Below are positions 32,727 to 45,406 of a DNA stretch of 64,000 bases, in pieces. The DNA lies in contig JAZHRO010000073.1 in assembly GCA_037157565.1 (NCBI GenBank), positions 12,530,501 to 12,594,500 of the forward strand, in the 5' to 3' direction. The notes under the pieces are model-generated. The model was given only the letters and a program-made list of their open reading frames with translations, was not told the DNA's origin and ran no database searches. The first letter of the stretch is position 1. Each line of letters starts with the position of its first letter. The position numbers and the translations under genes are program-made. Origin of the DNA: Thalassia testudinum. Its lineage: Eukaryota; Streptophyta; Magnoliopsida; Alismatales; Hydrocharitaceae.

Positions 32727-35700
32727 CTTCTACACTACTGAGTACAAAATAAAAAAAAAGGAATAAGATAGAAGAATCTTCGCATAGATGGATGTCACCT
32801 TCACTCCTAGCACAACAGCGTTTGAACTTGAAGAAGGGTACTTCCTTCTCCTTGATAGCTTCTCCTTGAACTCCTCCAATGGTGGACGTCCTCCACCCTT
32901 TGTTCTCCTCTGCCTGGCCATCCCCTTTGGTGTTGCTCCTTAGCTTAGTCCAAGGTAGAAGGGAGAATAAGAAGACACCAAGGAAGCATGGGATGACTTT
33001 GTTAATCTTCTCTCCACTCATCCATTAGACTTTTACTATGGTAGATATGGTAGGAAATTGTGGTAGCTATGGATTGAAATTATGTGGTGATAGGGTAAGG
33101 TATTTATAGGATAGGTAGGGGGTGGTTATGGTGATTTTGGAGGGAAATAAAGGGGTGATTAGATATTTTTGGAGGGAAAAAAGGGAGGTAAATGAAGAGG
33201 TGATGATAACATCATCATCAGCCATAACTAGTTTTAATTAATCAGAATCAAGTAAAAATGCTCTTATATAATCGCCTGAGAGTCATAATTCCCTACACAT
33301 CCACTCTAAGAGGAATACATTAAAATAGGGTTAATTCTACAGTTTTAACAGCATATCATGAATGAAAAATAATCACAGGGTTTCCCAAGGGTTAATCTAA
33401 GGTCTAATGATCATTAAACTCTAATAAGAGGGTCCACGTAGATAGAAATAGGGTTTCATGCACTTCAAGAACTGATTCGGCTCCAAAAATTGTAATTTCA
33501 GACATGCTTAAATAACAGAGGTTTTGGTTAGGATAAAATCCATCTAAACCTTCTAAAATTCATATAAAAATATTCCATGAGGTTTGGTATCATTGATTTG
33601 ACCTTTGGAACCTATTTTGGCCTTAAATAGAGTCATAGACACAATTCTACCCTAATTTGGATTTCTATGTAAATTGCTTGGTCAAACTTGGTCAAAACTA
33701 AAATCCAACTTCACCATCAGATTCCTTGGGTCTAAATTAGGTTTGTACCAAAATTTGGACCCAATCAGAGTCCATCCTGACCTAGTTTGCATTTTGGTCC
33801 AGTTTAACTCTTTTTCTCTCATTCATGGCCCTAACTTTTGAAATCGTTGCAATCAGGTACCTAACTTTCTCGTCGGTCTTTGCAAATGGGTCTCTACCGC
33901 CATTTGTGTGAACACATCAAGCTTCGTTGAGATTCGAGTAAGGATTTCTTGCTCGATTCTCAATCAAGCACTTCCAAAATTGAAATGGAGATTCCTTGAG
34001 GAATTCCCTTCCAAATGAACATAGCCATTGACTTGGATTCATTCCCAATCTCTCATGCGAACACATGGAAGATGTGCATATCCAATTTGCGTGAAATAGC
34101 CAGAGTTCGTGAGCTTGTTTCCAAGCTTGGAACTCCTCTCTTAGGCCTATAAAAGGACCCAGGACAAGAATATGTGCTCTTTAGCTAGGTACAAGGCCGA
34201 AAACCCTCTCCTTTCCCTATCTTCGACCTCCTCTAACCTAGACTTCGACGATTTCCCTCCCTATTTTCCTATGGATAGCCAATGGCCAAATTGACCCATT
34301 CTTCTTCTTCCTCATCGTCTTTCACGTCTCGCCAGCCATAGCGAGGGCTACCTCCCCCTCTCCTCATCCCAGTCGTCCATTAACTAGGTATAATCCTTCA
34401 CCTCCTTCTTCTACATCTTCCTAACCCTTTTTCCCTCTAATTTCAACCACAGACCACCTCACTCCCCCACCGTCTTCTTCACGGCCAGCGAAGCTCTGGT
34501 GAGCTCACCCGGTCAACACATGCCACCAAACACCCCACCACTTCCACCCACACCTTCCCCACATTATAGAGATCAAAAGCCCCAAGGTTATTAGTGCTCT
34601 TGACCTCTGGAACCACCAGCTAGACTCACCCATTCATAGCCACCTCCACTGTCATCGTCTGGCCACCTCACACTCACATCAAATTGCACCCACCATTACC
34701 TTCGCCACATCATGGTTATGGTCACCGGCTATCTAATTGGGCCCTAGGCCATGTTTCTCTTGCAGGCCAACACTGCCATAACCGTTGTCCTCTTCGGTGA
34801 CATCTACTGCCATACGGTCACCGCCCCATCTCGCTTCCAACTCTGGGAGCTATGGAGCCATTCAACGCAACTACGTGCAGCATCAATTGCAAAGAAGAGT
34901 AGCTGCATCACCTTCAAGTAGCACGAGTTTGGCTACTGCTGTGTGCGAAGGAGATGTGAGAGATTTAGTCCCACATTGGTGGATGAGGAACTACTTAAGT
35001 GATATAATACGAATTCGTACTTTAGCCTTATTTCCCAGCACACAAGGGGTTAGGTCCCTCACCACCATGCACTCACCCGCCTACTCGATTACCCACCTAC
35101 ACTTACTCCTTGCCTACGACACACGCTTATAGGCCTGGTCCCTGCATATGCCCGAATACTTTACCATTTACCTGACTAAGCCTAGGTCTTTGAGAGAGGA
35201 AGGGGATGAATCTCTGAGAGAGAAGGGGGTGGGTTTCGCTATGCTACCGTCCTACCCCTGTGCAACCCTTAGCCTCTGTAGAGAGGCCATGCCCCGTGCT
35301 GAAGAAGAAGAGGGCTTTGAGAAGGAAGGAAGCTTTGAGAAGAAGAAGAAAAGAAGAAGGCTTGAAGAGAGAGAGAGGTATGACAGAAGAAAGGCTCTTA
35401 GAGAGCCTTAGCCTTGTGTTTGTGCATTGATGCTGAAACTGTTGAATGATTTAAGAACCTTAGTCAACATTGAATTCTGATTGAAGATTATTGTTGAATA
35501 ATTGAATGCATGCTTAATTAAAGAGAATAAGCGATGATTCAAATCACCATTGTTTTGATTCTCTTTTCTTTTTGATTTCATGATCTTCTGAGATATTAGA
35601 TTACATTGAATATCTATTTTAGTACTCAATTTATTGTGCTCATTGATTCTGAATGAAGATTAACATGTGAATTCCATATTTTCTCCCTATGATCGATCTC

Positions 35701-36761
35701 AAACTCTTGCAATTCTGAGTATATAAATTTAAATGTTTGTTGTAAGATTTTGTCGATTATACTACAATGCATATATTTAACACTTGATGAAATTCCATCA
35801 ACAAAACATGCCTTGGTTTTCCCTCCAAAAATGTCTTCTAGAAGGTGTTGATTTTGGTGGGAAAAAATGGAGGGCGGAGATGGATTTTGATGGTCGATGT
35901 AGGGTGGTGATGGAAGGGATAGCTAGTGCCAAATGAGAAAGGAGAAAGTTGTGGTTTGTTTGGTGAAGTTTTAGGTATGTGTGGCTGGCCATTGAAGTGG
36001 AGGAGGAAGTAGGGTAGAGCTAACTAAGCTAGCTTTGCTAGTAGTAGGGGGTAGGATCTAGAAATAGTAGGAGAAGGAAGCTGGAGCTGCATGTGCCTTC
36101 TTGGAGCTGACTGCTGTTGATGGTCTTTTAGGAGCTCAGGCATTCAACTTAGCAAGCTAGTTCTTTGCTAGCTACCATGTTGAGTAGGTTGAGCTAAGTT
36201 GAGTTGGTCTCAACTATTCTGCAGTTGAGGGGAGATGGTTCTGATCACCATGAAGACTTCCTATCTAGCTTAGGTTAGTAGACAAGCTCAACTAAATTGA
36301 GCTAGGGTAAGTCTACATGAGCTAGTGTTGAGTTTCCCTGAGCTAGTTGTGGACTTCTTACCTGACTTAGCTCAGCTAGTTGAGGACTAGTAGCTAAGCT
36401 AAGTTGACTGTAGTTGCCATGAGTTGAGTAGAGCTAGAATGAACTGGATTAAGCTGCATTGAGTTGGTGTGAGCTGGAATCCAGCTGAGGTGAGTTGGAT
36501 TAATTTGAGATCTAGTTAGAATGAGCCCTATCTTCATCTTCTTCCTTCTAAATTGCCAAGGATTAAATGATTCTCAATGTGTGATCATCTCTGACAATGA
36601 CATGAAGTGTATGAGAGTCAAAATAAAAGAAAATTGATGCAATGCTTGCCAAACCTAGGAAATGCCTAAATGCAATTCCCAAAACATATTGCATTGTGCA
36701 AAACCTAAGAGCTAGATGTGTTTTTAGGCATAATAGTGATGATAAACTGGTATTTATGACA
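32727..36761 (-). repeat. Family F 3' LTR, split by C3 and truncated
   Basis: The segments 32727-33200 and 35809-36761 match 43334-43803 and 43808-44734 of the 5' LTR. The 5' LTR part 42873-43333 has no counterpart, so the end was lost at a junction with the copia-like fragment. An AGCT-rich degenerate repeat fills about 36000-36520. Confidence 0.85.
33201..35803 (+). mobile_element. Family C solo LTR C3
   Basis: Starts TGATGATAACATCATCATC and ends ..CCATCAACA, 2603 bp, without PBS or PPT. It interrupts the F 3' LTR between AATGAAGAGG and TGCCTTGG, which are adjacent in the F 5' LTR. Flanks AGAGG and AAACA are in the expected 5-bp position and could be a decayed target duplication. It carries a GA-rich run (35300-35400), the palindrome region (35533-35548) and low-quality ORFs. 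Confidence 0.88.
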
Positions 36762-36800
36762 CTCTTATGCTTATCTTTTTGCTAATCTCTTAGAAAAACT
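36762..36800 (-). other. Decayed stem-loop and PPT of F
   Basis: Minus strand TTTTTCTAAGAGATTAGCAAAAA then GATAAGCATAAGAG before LTR start TGTCATAAATACC (23-base stem region given as 36798-36776). The G-run typical of the PPT has been lost. Confidence 0.6.
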
Positions 36801-38020
36801 AAATTGCACAAAAAGAATTTTGGGAAAACTAATGAATTTTTTTTTTTTTTTACTTTTGAGGAAGACATTACTATGGGACTTTGGTTGATTGAGAATAAGG
36901 AAGGTACGGGATTTGTTAAAGAAAAAATGTCAGGATTCATCCTTGGATCCAACGGTTAGACTAATCAAGACTAATGTATCCTTCAAGAATTCACTAATTA
37001 ACCCTTTTCTAATTCCAATAACCTGAAACTCTTTTCATAATTAGGACCTCCTTGGCTCATGAACTCGATCCGTAACTCGTATAACCATGAAGAATTGAGT
37101 ATTGGTGCTTGTGATTGGCCAACATTTCTGGGATAAAATATTTATACGATCTTGTTTTTCTGGAACATTTTTTCTTTGCTACCCCATGACTAGCCTTGGA
37201 TCAATCCTAATATAGATGTGCTGGGATCATCATTCCCGTTACCAATCCTCAAGGGGTCTCTGGCACCAGTACTTCAAGATTGCACCATCCAAGACACTTG
37301 CCAGGAGCTCACAACCCCAAAACACAAAGCGGTGTAAAGGGGCACTTCAAGCGAACTTAGGCTCTTGCTCCGACGCTTTGGGTAGAACACCGTTCAAGTC
37401 ACTTAAGCAGCAAAGTGCACCTTAATGCTCCGTATATTGGTATAAAATGTAGATATGGGGAAATGTTGAGGTGGTAACTTGTTGGCATCATCTCATTAAA
37501 GGGGAAATTTTTCTCATTCTCAGTAGTGGAAACTCAAACCAATCATCTGCCTCAGATTTTCACCAAAGCCAAAGCAACGAAAATTTTAAATATTTAAATG
37601 TTTTTGGGACTTGGGTTGTGTTGGCTTTATGTGGGAAATGTTTGACACATATTTTCAAAGTAGATGCAAGTTTTTGGATCAAGAGCTAAGCCAAGTACAA
37701 TCCAGGTCACTAAACAAAATTAGGTTACTCAAATCATCAAGTGTTCAGAAGGAATTCTTCAGCGGATACATAATATAGTTTATGTTTGATAGACCCAAAA
37801 ATTCTAACAAATAGATCTATAGCTTCGTCCTTAGTTTGTTAAAGATTAAACCCAAAATGTACCTTTTTCAAATAGTCTGAACCTTAGTCTCGTGTTTTCA
37901 AAAATTCCTCAAAATTATTTTATGATTTTTCTGATATTTTTACAAAAATGCAAGCAAAAGAAAAGGAATATTTTTTTTGTGTGTTTTCAATATCTTGAAA
38001 TGACTATTAAAATTTAAAAC
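36801..38020 (-). other. 3' non-coding interior of F
   Basis: No credible ORF. It contains a region near 37230-37300 (TCTGGCACCAGTACTTCAAG) that resembles the repeated block in the equivalent part of C4 (57098-57256). A T-run lies at 36838-36852. Confidence 0.5.
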
Positions 38021-38035
38021 TTCCCCCCATGCTTA
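38021..38035 (-). other. Internal polypurine-tract-like motif of F
   Basis: Minus strand TAAGCATGGGGGGAA, preceded by ACACTGCATAACT, just after the end of the protease tail (38109) and 1.26 kb before the 3' LTR. Confidence 0.7.
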
Positions 38036-38108
38036 AGTTATGCAGTGTTCGCATGCATAAGGAAAGGAAAAGATATCACCTGGTAAAGAGAGGTCGGAAT
38101 CAAGATAG

Positions 38109-39140
38109 TCAAAACTTGGGAAGGAAAGGAAAAAGAAAAGCAGGAAAATAGTGGGTTACCTCCCACCAAGGGTTGTCTTTTACACCTTTTAAGTTGGGTG
38201 TATGGTGCAGCACGGTTGATGGAAAATCATAAAGAAAATTGGACACTTGAATGCTCACATTGAATAGATTTTCCTCTTGGTCCTCAAAAAGATAAGTACA
38301 AATTAGAGGACTTAAATTAGATGGAAAAATGGAAAGGGAACCTGAGTCTGGCCAAGGTTGCATGCCTGGATACAGGCCAGGATCAGGGGGATTAGGTGGA
38401 AGGTCTAGGGGAAAGTGGGATTTAGAATAATCATGAGTGAGGGTGGGAATTGATAGTGATGTTAAGGTGGAAGAGTGAGGTGAAATTAGAGGGGATGGCT
38501 ATGGTGATAAGTCAGAAAGAGAGGTTGAAGTAAGGCAAGTTTTTGAGCTATTAATGTCTTCAAACACTAGTTCTATTTTAGACTCCGAATCATCAAAGAA
38601 ATTACGGTCTAAAGTGGTCAAAGGATAATAGGAATCCACAAACATTGTTTCTTCCACCAATTCATTAATTTCAAAATCAAAGTCCTAAAAAAACTCATCC
38701 TCATGAAATCTCCTGGAAGCTTTAAAGATTTCTTAGGTAATTGTCTGCCTAGTGCAAGTAATGTCCATTTTACCATAATGACAATCAATATTAGCTTTTG
38801 CGATAGCTAGAAAAGGTCATCCCAGAATTATAGGGCATTTTTCAGAATCTTATGTTCCTCAGTATCAAGGACCAGAAAATCTACGAGAAAGAAATAATTT
38901 TGGACCTTGACAAGTACATCCTCGACAATCCCCTTAGGTTTAATTGAAGATTGGCTTGCTAAATGTAAGGTGACCTCAACAGGCTTTAGATCACTGATCT
39001 TAGATTCCTCAAATAATATAGTGGGGATGACATTGACAAAGGCACCTAAATCAAGAAGGGTGTGGTCAAAAGTTGTGTCATCAATGGTCATAGAAATGAG
39101 AGGTGCACTTGGGTCATTCTTTTTAGGAGGCAGCTTACTC
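38109..39140 (-). pseudogene. pro: Protease of family F with acidic/Ser-Pro tail, broken
   Basis: Minus strand KLPPKKNDPSAPLIS, then LLDLGAFVNVIP (active-site DLG), GIVEDVLVKVQNYFFLVDFLVLD. A frameshift near 38835 leads into PIILG and PFLAIAKANIDCHYGKMDI, the end of the protease fold. The tail holds acidic runs (FFDDSESKIELVFEDINSS) and a Ser/Pro/Thr-rich stretch and ends at 38109. The order protease-core, acidic part, Ser/Pro part matches family A. Stops at several points; not functional. Confidence 0.8.
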
Positions 39141-39814
39141 TAGATGACAGAGCTTACTGTCTCAGAAAGATGCAGTCTACCTAGATTTTTGCTTTGCCTT
39201 TTTTGAATACAAAGAACTTTAAAAAATTTGGCATAGGCAGGGATATACTTGATTGCATCTAGGAGAGGGATATTAATCTATAGTTGCTCAAATAATTCCA
39301 TGAGTTCATAGGTTGTGGGATCAGTCTTCTTTCCTTTGTTGGTGGTGGAGTGTAGAGCTTGAGGAAAAGGGATGGGAGTTTTGCCTTTAAAATCTTTTCC
39401 TTTTTCTTCCTGAGTTAGGGTGGGGGAGAGTCGACTTGCATTTGGGATGGGTGGGTTTCATGTGTGGAATAAGAGGGCCTAGGATCCTCAATTGTTTTCC
39501 CACTCCTCAAGGTAACTACATTGGTAGTATGATTATTTCTAGGAGGAGGTTGGGGATTTTGATTTTGATGGAAACCTAGGGGGTGTTGAGGTGCAGGTTG
39601 GATAGGAGGCTGGTTAGAATGATGGGAATTCTGCCTTTGTATTTGTTCCTTTGATTGTTAGGGTTTGGCATAGGTTGGGAAGGTGAATTTTCTACAGGTC
39701 TTTGATCACGTGTAAACCTAATTTGATTTTGCAAATTAGTATAGCACGGGTTACTTCAGTCATTTGATTTTGCATACCCTACAGGGTTTTCATAACCTGG
39801 GTATTAATATCATC

Positions 39815-41351
39815 TCAAGGAATTCTAGGTTGGCATTGATTTAGTCCAAGAACCCAAGGTTGATTTGGTCTTTGATAAGGAACCAGATTAGAAACTTTCC
39901 AGGAGAAGTTCAGGTTATTCGACCAATTTGCACTAGAGAGATTTTTAAAGTACTCCTGGATGGTGGAAATGTTTTCTGTAACCAAGCTAGGGGTGTTATG
40001 GTGTCCATAGGAAAATGTCCTAGTCCAGTTAGGTGTCGCCTCAGGAAAATGATTATACTCAGTTGGGACAACACTGATATGATGCAAGTTTTCTCTCTTT
40101 AGTAGGTTAGGTGTAGGTGAGGATGGAGTCAGTTTTTGGAAATTCATTCTTTCCTCAATTTTATTTCGGTGAATTTGCATTTGGTCAAGCCATTGAGATA
40201 TCATCTGGAGATCATCCTAGGTGACAAGAATAGTTTGGCTGTGAGTGTCGATATCATGAATACCTAATTGCAGGTTGGTATTTCTACTAAAGGTATTCAT
40301 GGAAGAGTGATTGAATGAGTTTTCACCCATTACTTCAAAAAGTTGATAGGCACTCTTAGCATCTTTTTTTAAGAAGTTTCCACCACATGAGACATCCACA
40401 AATTGTCTCAATTGATCTTCTAATCCATGATAGAAGATCTACACTAACTGCCATAATGGAATCTCATGGTGTGGACAACTCTTAAGTAATTCCTGAAATT
40501 GCTCCCATGATTGATGAAGTGATTCACTGTGTTTTTTGTTGGAAGGTCATAATAGATCTTCGTAGAGCATTAGTACGACCTATAGGAAAGAATTTTTTAA
40601 GAAATGCACTTTTTAGTTGGGTCCAAGTGTTAATGGGTCTGCCGACTGTTCTAAATCAATAGGCTGCCTTGTCTTTAAGAGAAAGTGGGAAAAGCTGCAT
40701 TAGCTATAAGTCCTCTCGTACATTGTGAGAACGGGTGGTTTGTGCGAGGACACTCATCTCCTACAAATGGCTAAATGGGTCATCCTTTGGAAGGCCATGA
40801 AAGTGTTTAATAAGATTTAGGATAGCCAACTTAATTTCAACGTCCCCTTACCACCCCCGATCTCTCCTTGTAGTTAGAAGGATCGTAGAAATCCTTCAAA
40901 GGAATGATAGGCTCATGAGGGGGTGGCGAATTTCACCCTTGGTTGGCTAGGTTTGTGCTAGTCCTAGCCAACTGCTGTTGATTTACTTGAAGTTGAGCCA
41001 ATTTCTCAACCATCATAAATAAGGGATTAGGCAAGGGACCTTGATCTTGATCATTTTGCAAATTAGGGTTTTGAGGCATTTCCAGATAAGGGAGGTTGGG
41101 GATGTCAGATTGTGTATTATGAATGGGAGGTTAGAGGCAGGTTGTGAATGGGAAGTGGAAGTAGAAAAGGACTTGTTTTGAATGTTTTCCATTTTATAAG
41201 AAGAAAAATGCATAAAGAGTGATCGTCTAGTGCATGGGGTGGAATCAAGTGGTCCCTTCAAGTGTGGGTTTTGGGACCGTCGCCCATGCATACACTTATC
41301 AGAAGAATGGGAGGAGAAGAGAAGAGAAGAGAGAAGAGGTGTGCAATCCAA
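39815..41351 (-). pseudogene. gag: gag of family F, broken
   Basis: Minus strand: N-terminal piece from 41351, then the Gag core around 40560-40770 with LFPLSLKDKAA, TVGRPINTWTQLKSAFLKKF and FPIGRTNALRRSI, then VDVSCGGNFLKKDAKSAYQL (40411-40217) and a linker with FSWKVSNLV (about 39880). These align with the same points of family A Gag (PFSLRDKASQW, FPIGRTNALHRAI, CGGDFMNKDENGAF). Stops and at least one frameshift separate the pieces. It acts as capsid precursor when intact. Confidence 0.8.
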
Positions 41352-42697
41352 GCAATCAAAATTTTAAGCCTAACTTAAGGTTTACTCCTTAAGAAAAACC
41401 TAAGGCTTTGGAACCTGAAAGGTAAGAAATCAGTAATTGGTCCCACTTCCCAAAATCAACTTGGCTAGATTAAAAGAGGTGGCTTGCGCCCAAGCATGTC
41501 ATGGGAAAATCACCAGGGGCTTGTATAAACCCTTACCCATCGTTTGACTTCCCTCCTAGTCTTAAACACCAAGTTTAAGGGAATTTGGATCAATCAGAGA
41601 AATCTTAAAATCCAGATATCAAGCCTAGAATTGAATGAAGTCCTTAATGGTCAAGTGACTACAATTTTTTGTTAGGCTTAGGAACTTAGAAGTGCACTGG
41701 AAATGAACGGTGTTGTTTGAGATAATGCCCTATTATTTCTTTTTTTTTGTGTGTGCGAATTGGGTTGGAATGTGATGCCCATGCCAAAACAAGGAGTATG
41801 CAAACAAGTGTTAAGTGAAATGATTTTTAGGGTTTGATAAAGATTTGTAGATTTTAGGATTCTCTTTTTATGTTTTCAAACAAGGTTTGAGGTGCTACAC
41901 AATAATTTCAACCAAGTTGTAATTGGTGAAGATCAATTCCTATAGATGTTGTGTAGACTAAAAGAGAGAATCAAAAACCCTAAAGTTGAGAATCCTAGTT
42001 ATGTAACTCCTAAAATGAATCTCTTTTTATAAAATATTTTTAGGTGGTGATCCAAACATGAAAGCAACACCACCACCTAACAGGAAATTAAACAAGGAAT
42101 TCAAAAATGATTTTTTTAAGAATTTGAAAACTATTTGATATTTTTTTTCAATTGTTTTCATTACTGGTGTCAAAAGGCAGAAAATAACATTGATTCTATA
42201 GAAACACTCAAACGACCTCTAAAATTTTTTAAAATTTTATATGTAATAGAGATTTTTTCAAGGATTCCACCAACATAAATTTTGCTCAAATCTAATAAGT
42301 AGAAAATTTTATAAAATACACAAACAGTAAGAAAACAATAAGGAAATAGGGTAGACCCCTATTCAGTCAATGAATTTTTTAATTTTTTCTAGTTATCAAA
42401 AACTTATGAAATTTGGAGACAAGCTTCCTGACTTAAAGGGACTTGGGTGAAGTTTGGTGACTTTAAGAAGCCTCTAAGTGTCTGAACATGATTTTTTAAA
42501 ATCAAGGAAAAAGTCTGGATTTTCAAAAATCAAACACCAATAAGAAAAGAGTGGTGGAAATATGAGTCAAATAATCAACAAAATTGATTTTAGGGTTCCA
42601 CCACCCTAAATTTTTCTTCTTTTTGATTTTTTAATAATTTAATGATTTTTGAAGATATTTTTTTTTAATTTGAAGGGATGTAGCCTGGGGTACTTAC
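41345..42697 (-). other. Leader intron candidate of F
   Basis: Minus strand donor CCAGGTAAGTACC (42697) and an acceptor-position word TTTGATTGCTTGGATTGCAC (near 41345) where B has ..TTGTATTGTAG, so the AG appears mutated. The first acceptor-like TTTAATACAG lies near 42780. About 1.35 kb. Confidence 0.45.
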
Positions 42698-42849
42698 CTG
42701 GAGTATGTGAGAAGAAAAGATGTCTTGAAGCTTCTCCTCCAATCACTCCTAATCCCTCTCCCTCTCCTAATTCACACCTGTATTAAAGAAAAAAACTACT
42801 TAAAGATTAAAATAGAGCAAGAGAGATAAGAAATCAATAATGCCATGCC

Positions 42850-42867
42850 TCCCCAGTAACGACACCA
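42850..42867 (-). other. Primer binding site of F (degenerate tRNA-Asp type)
   Basis: Minus strand TGGTGTCGTTACTGGGGA close to the 5' LTR end; about four changes, mostly transitions, from the tRNA-Asp complement. Confidence 0.75.
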
Positions 42868-42872
42868 AAAGG

Positions 42873-44734
42873 TGATACGAAAATAAGTGATTTTGTAAAA
42901 AGTGAGTTTTGAGTCATTGCAATGTGTATAATTTGATTAACTTTTAAATTTATATTCCTAGATTCGGTGAAGTATCTAGGGTCGTCGAAGGAGGTAACTG
43001 TAGTTTCAAAAGTATTTTCTCTCTTGCAAACTTGAATCTCCCTTTTTGTATTTTTATGTTTTGATTTTTTTTTTGGGTTTTAAAAATGATAATTGGGATT
43101 TGTGAAACACAAGAAAATAGAACTACATTTAAGTGACAACAATTAAATCTACACCTCTAAGCTCACCTTAGGAAGGTGTACCTGGGATAATTAGAGGATA
43201 CAAGTGGGTGCAAAAAATCACAAGTGGAATAATAGAAAAGGTACTTGATTGATTGAAATAAGAAAAGTATGCAACTACTTGGAGAGATCACTTGTGTGGA
43301 TGAGAACCACACAAATAAACCCCAAATAGAGGAATACTTCTTCTATAGTACTGAATAAAAAATAAAGAAAAGGGAGAAGATAGAAGAATCTTTGCGTAGA
43401 TGGAAGTCGACTTCACTCCAAGCTCAGCAGCATCTGAACTTGAAGAAGGGTCCTTCTCCTTGACAGCTTCTCCTTGAACTCCTCCAATGGTGGATACCCT
43501 CCACCCTTTTTTCTCGTTTGCCTAGCCATCCCCTTTGGTGTTGCTCCTTTCCTTGGTCCAAGGCAGAGAGAATAAGAAGGCACCAAGGAAGCACAGGGTG
43601 GTTTCCTTAATCTTTTTCTCTCCACTCCACCTTTAGAAGTTTACTATGGTAGATATCGTAGGAAATTATGGTAGCCAAGGATGGCAATTATGTGGTGGTA
43701 GGGTAGGGTATTTATAGAATGAGAAAGGGGGTGGTTATGGTGTTTTTGGAGGGAAATGAAGGGGTGCTTAGATATTGTTGGAGGGAAAAATGAGAGGGAA
43801 ATGAAGAGGTGCCTTGGTTTTCACTCCAAAAATAACATCTAGAAGGTGTTGATTTTGGTGGGAAAAAATGGAAGGTGGAGATGGATTTTGATGGTGGATG
43901 TAGGGTGGTGATGGAAGGGATAGTTGGTGCCAAAAGAGAAAGGAGAAGGTTGTGGTTTTTTTGGTGAAGTTTTAGGCATGGGTGGCCAGCCATTAAAGTG
44001 GAGGAAGTTGGGTAGAGCTAACTTAGCTAACTAAGCTAGCTTAGCTAGTAGTAGAGGGTAGGAGCTGGAAATAGCTAGGAGAAGGAAGCTTGAGTTGCAT
44101 GTGCCTTCTTGGAGTTGACTACTGCTAAAGAAGGTCATTTAGGAACTCAACTACTCAGCTTAGCTAGCTAACTCTTGAGTAGGTTGAGCTAAGTTGAGCT
44201 GGTCTCAACTATTCTAGAGCTGAGGGGAGTTGGCTCTGATCTCCATGAAGAATTCCTAGCTAGATAAGCTTGCTAGCTTAGGTTAGTAAACAAGCTCAAC
44301 TAAGTTGAGCTAGGGTAAGTCACCATGAGCAGGTGTCGAGCTGCCCTAAGTTGGTTGTGGACTTCTTAGCTGACTTAGCATAGCAAGCTGAGGACTAGTA
44401 GCTAAGCTAAGTTGACTGGAGCTACCATGAGTTGAGTAGAGCTAGAATGAGCTGGATCAACCTGTATTGAGCAGTGTGAGCTAAAATCCAGCTGGGGTGA
44501 GCTTTATCTTCATCTTCTACCTTCTACATTGCCAGGGTTTAGGTGATTCTCAATGTGTGATCATCCCTAACAATGACATGAGTGTATGAGAGTCAAAATA
44601 AAAGAAATTTGATGCAATGCATGCCTAACCTAAGAAATGCCTAAAAGCAATTCCCAAAACATATTATAGTGTTCAAATCCTAATAGCTAGATGTGTTTTC
44701 AGCCATAATAGTGATGAGAAACTAGTATTTATCA
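42873..44734 (-). repeat. Family F 5' LTR (1862 bp)
   Basis: Minus-strand start TGATAAATACTAG, end ..TTTTCGTATCA next to the PBS. It contains the AGCT-rich degenerate repeat (about 44010-44510). It interrupts LTR fragment G at 44735. Confidence 0.88.
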
Positions 44735-45398
44735 TAGCTGCCCACCTAGGTTTCTTATGTTTAGAAAATCGTCATCCTATTGTAGCCCTGAAACTTATAT
44801 CCTACAGTCCCTATTCAACCACTCCTAGGCATCACTTTTGATTAAATTTAAATCATCCAAATTAGTGATCTTAGGCACTCTAGATCAACGAATAGTAAGC
44901 CACCTAAATTCCTTTAAAAGGACATAGCCTCCAACCCTTAGGGAGACACCTAGAGCTAGAGAAAAAATAGCCACCACATAGTCCATGCCCTCTCTCTCCA
45001 AGCTCTCTCTCAGATCTTCTTCCTGGCACCCTAGATCTGAAGCTCTACCGAGTAACGTACAAGTATCCCTCAAGCGACTCCGCAATCTCTCTCTCTTTCT
45101 CTCTCTCTTTATTTCATTACTTTGGTTTTATGCTATTTGTAATCTTTCCTCTAGAATTCATGTGTAAGACTATTCAAGATTGGCAATGAACTTCACTATT
45201 CAATGAATATCTTGTCCCTCTTTATGTGTCTTCATTAGAATAGAATAATTGGTGCGAAAGGTTTTAAGAATCCCAAATTGCTTCCCTGTGAATGACTCAG
45301 GACTTACCAAATTCTAATTTATAAATTTATTTGATTCGATGTGTTTTACAACTACAACGATAACATAAAAATCTCTTTTCGCAATTTCATGTTGAACA
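44735..45398 (+). repeat. LTR fragment G (gypsy-like, 5' truncated)
   Basis: Plus-strand order: TTTAAAAGG TATA-like box (about 44917), long CT-rich leader (45085-45120), U5-like TTCCCTGTGAATGACTCAGG (about 45283), then an AT-rich end ..CATGTTGAACA. The left end is cut by insertion of F. On the right it abuts a copia PPT-like run. Confidence 0.5.
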
Positions 45399-45406
45399 AC
45401 TATTCA

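Larger units (their letters stand above)
32727..44734 (-). mobile_element. Family F LTR retrotransposon (gag-pro only, minus strand)
   Basis: Minus strand: 5' LTR 44734-42873, PBS 42867-42850, leader, gag (about 41351-39815), protease plus tail (39140-38109), internal polypurine motif (38035), decayed stem-loop/PPT, 3' LTR from 36761. The 3' LTR is split by solo LTR C3 and lacks its last roughly 460 bp at 32727. No RT, RNase H or integrase between protease and LTR, so it has the same architecture as family A but different LTRs. Confidence 0.88.

Noticed and set aside
34785..35411. Two plus-strand ORFs in C3
   Set aside because: Solo LTR sequence; no domain; the second is purine-run driven.
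44985..45167. Short Ser/Leu-rich ORF
   Set aside because: CT-rich leader of LTR G; compositional.
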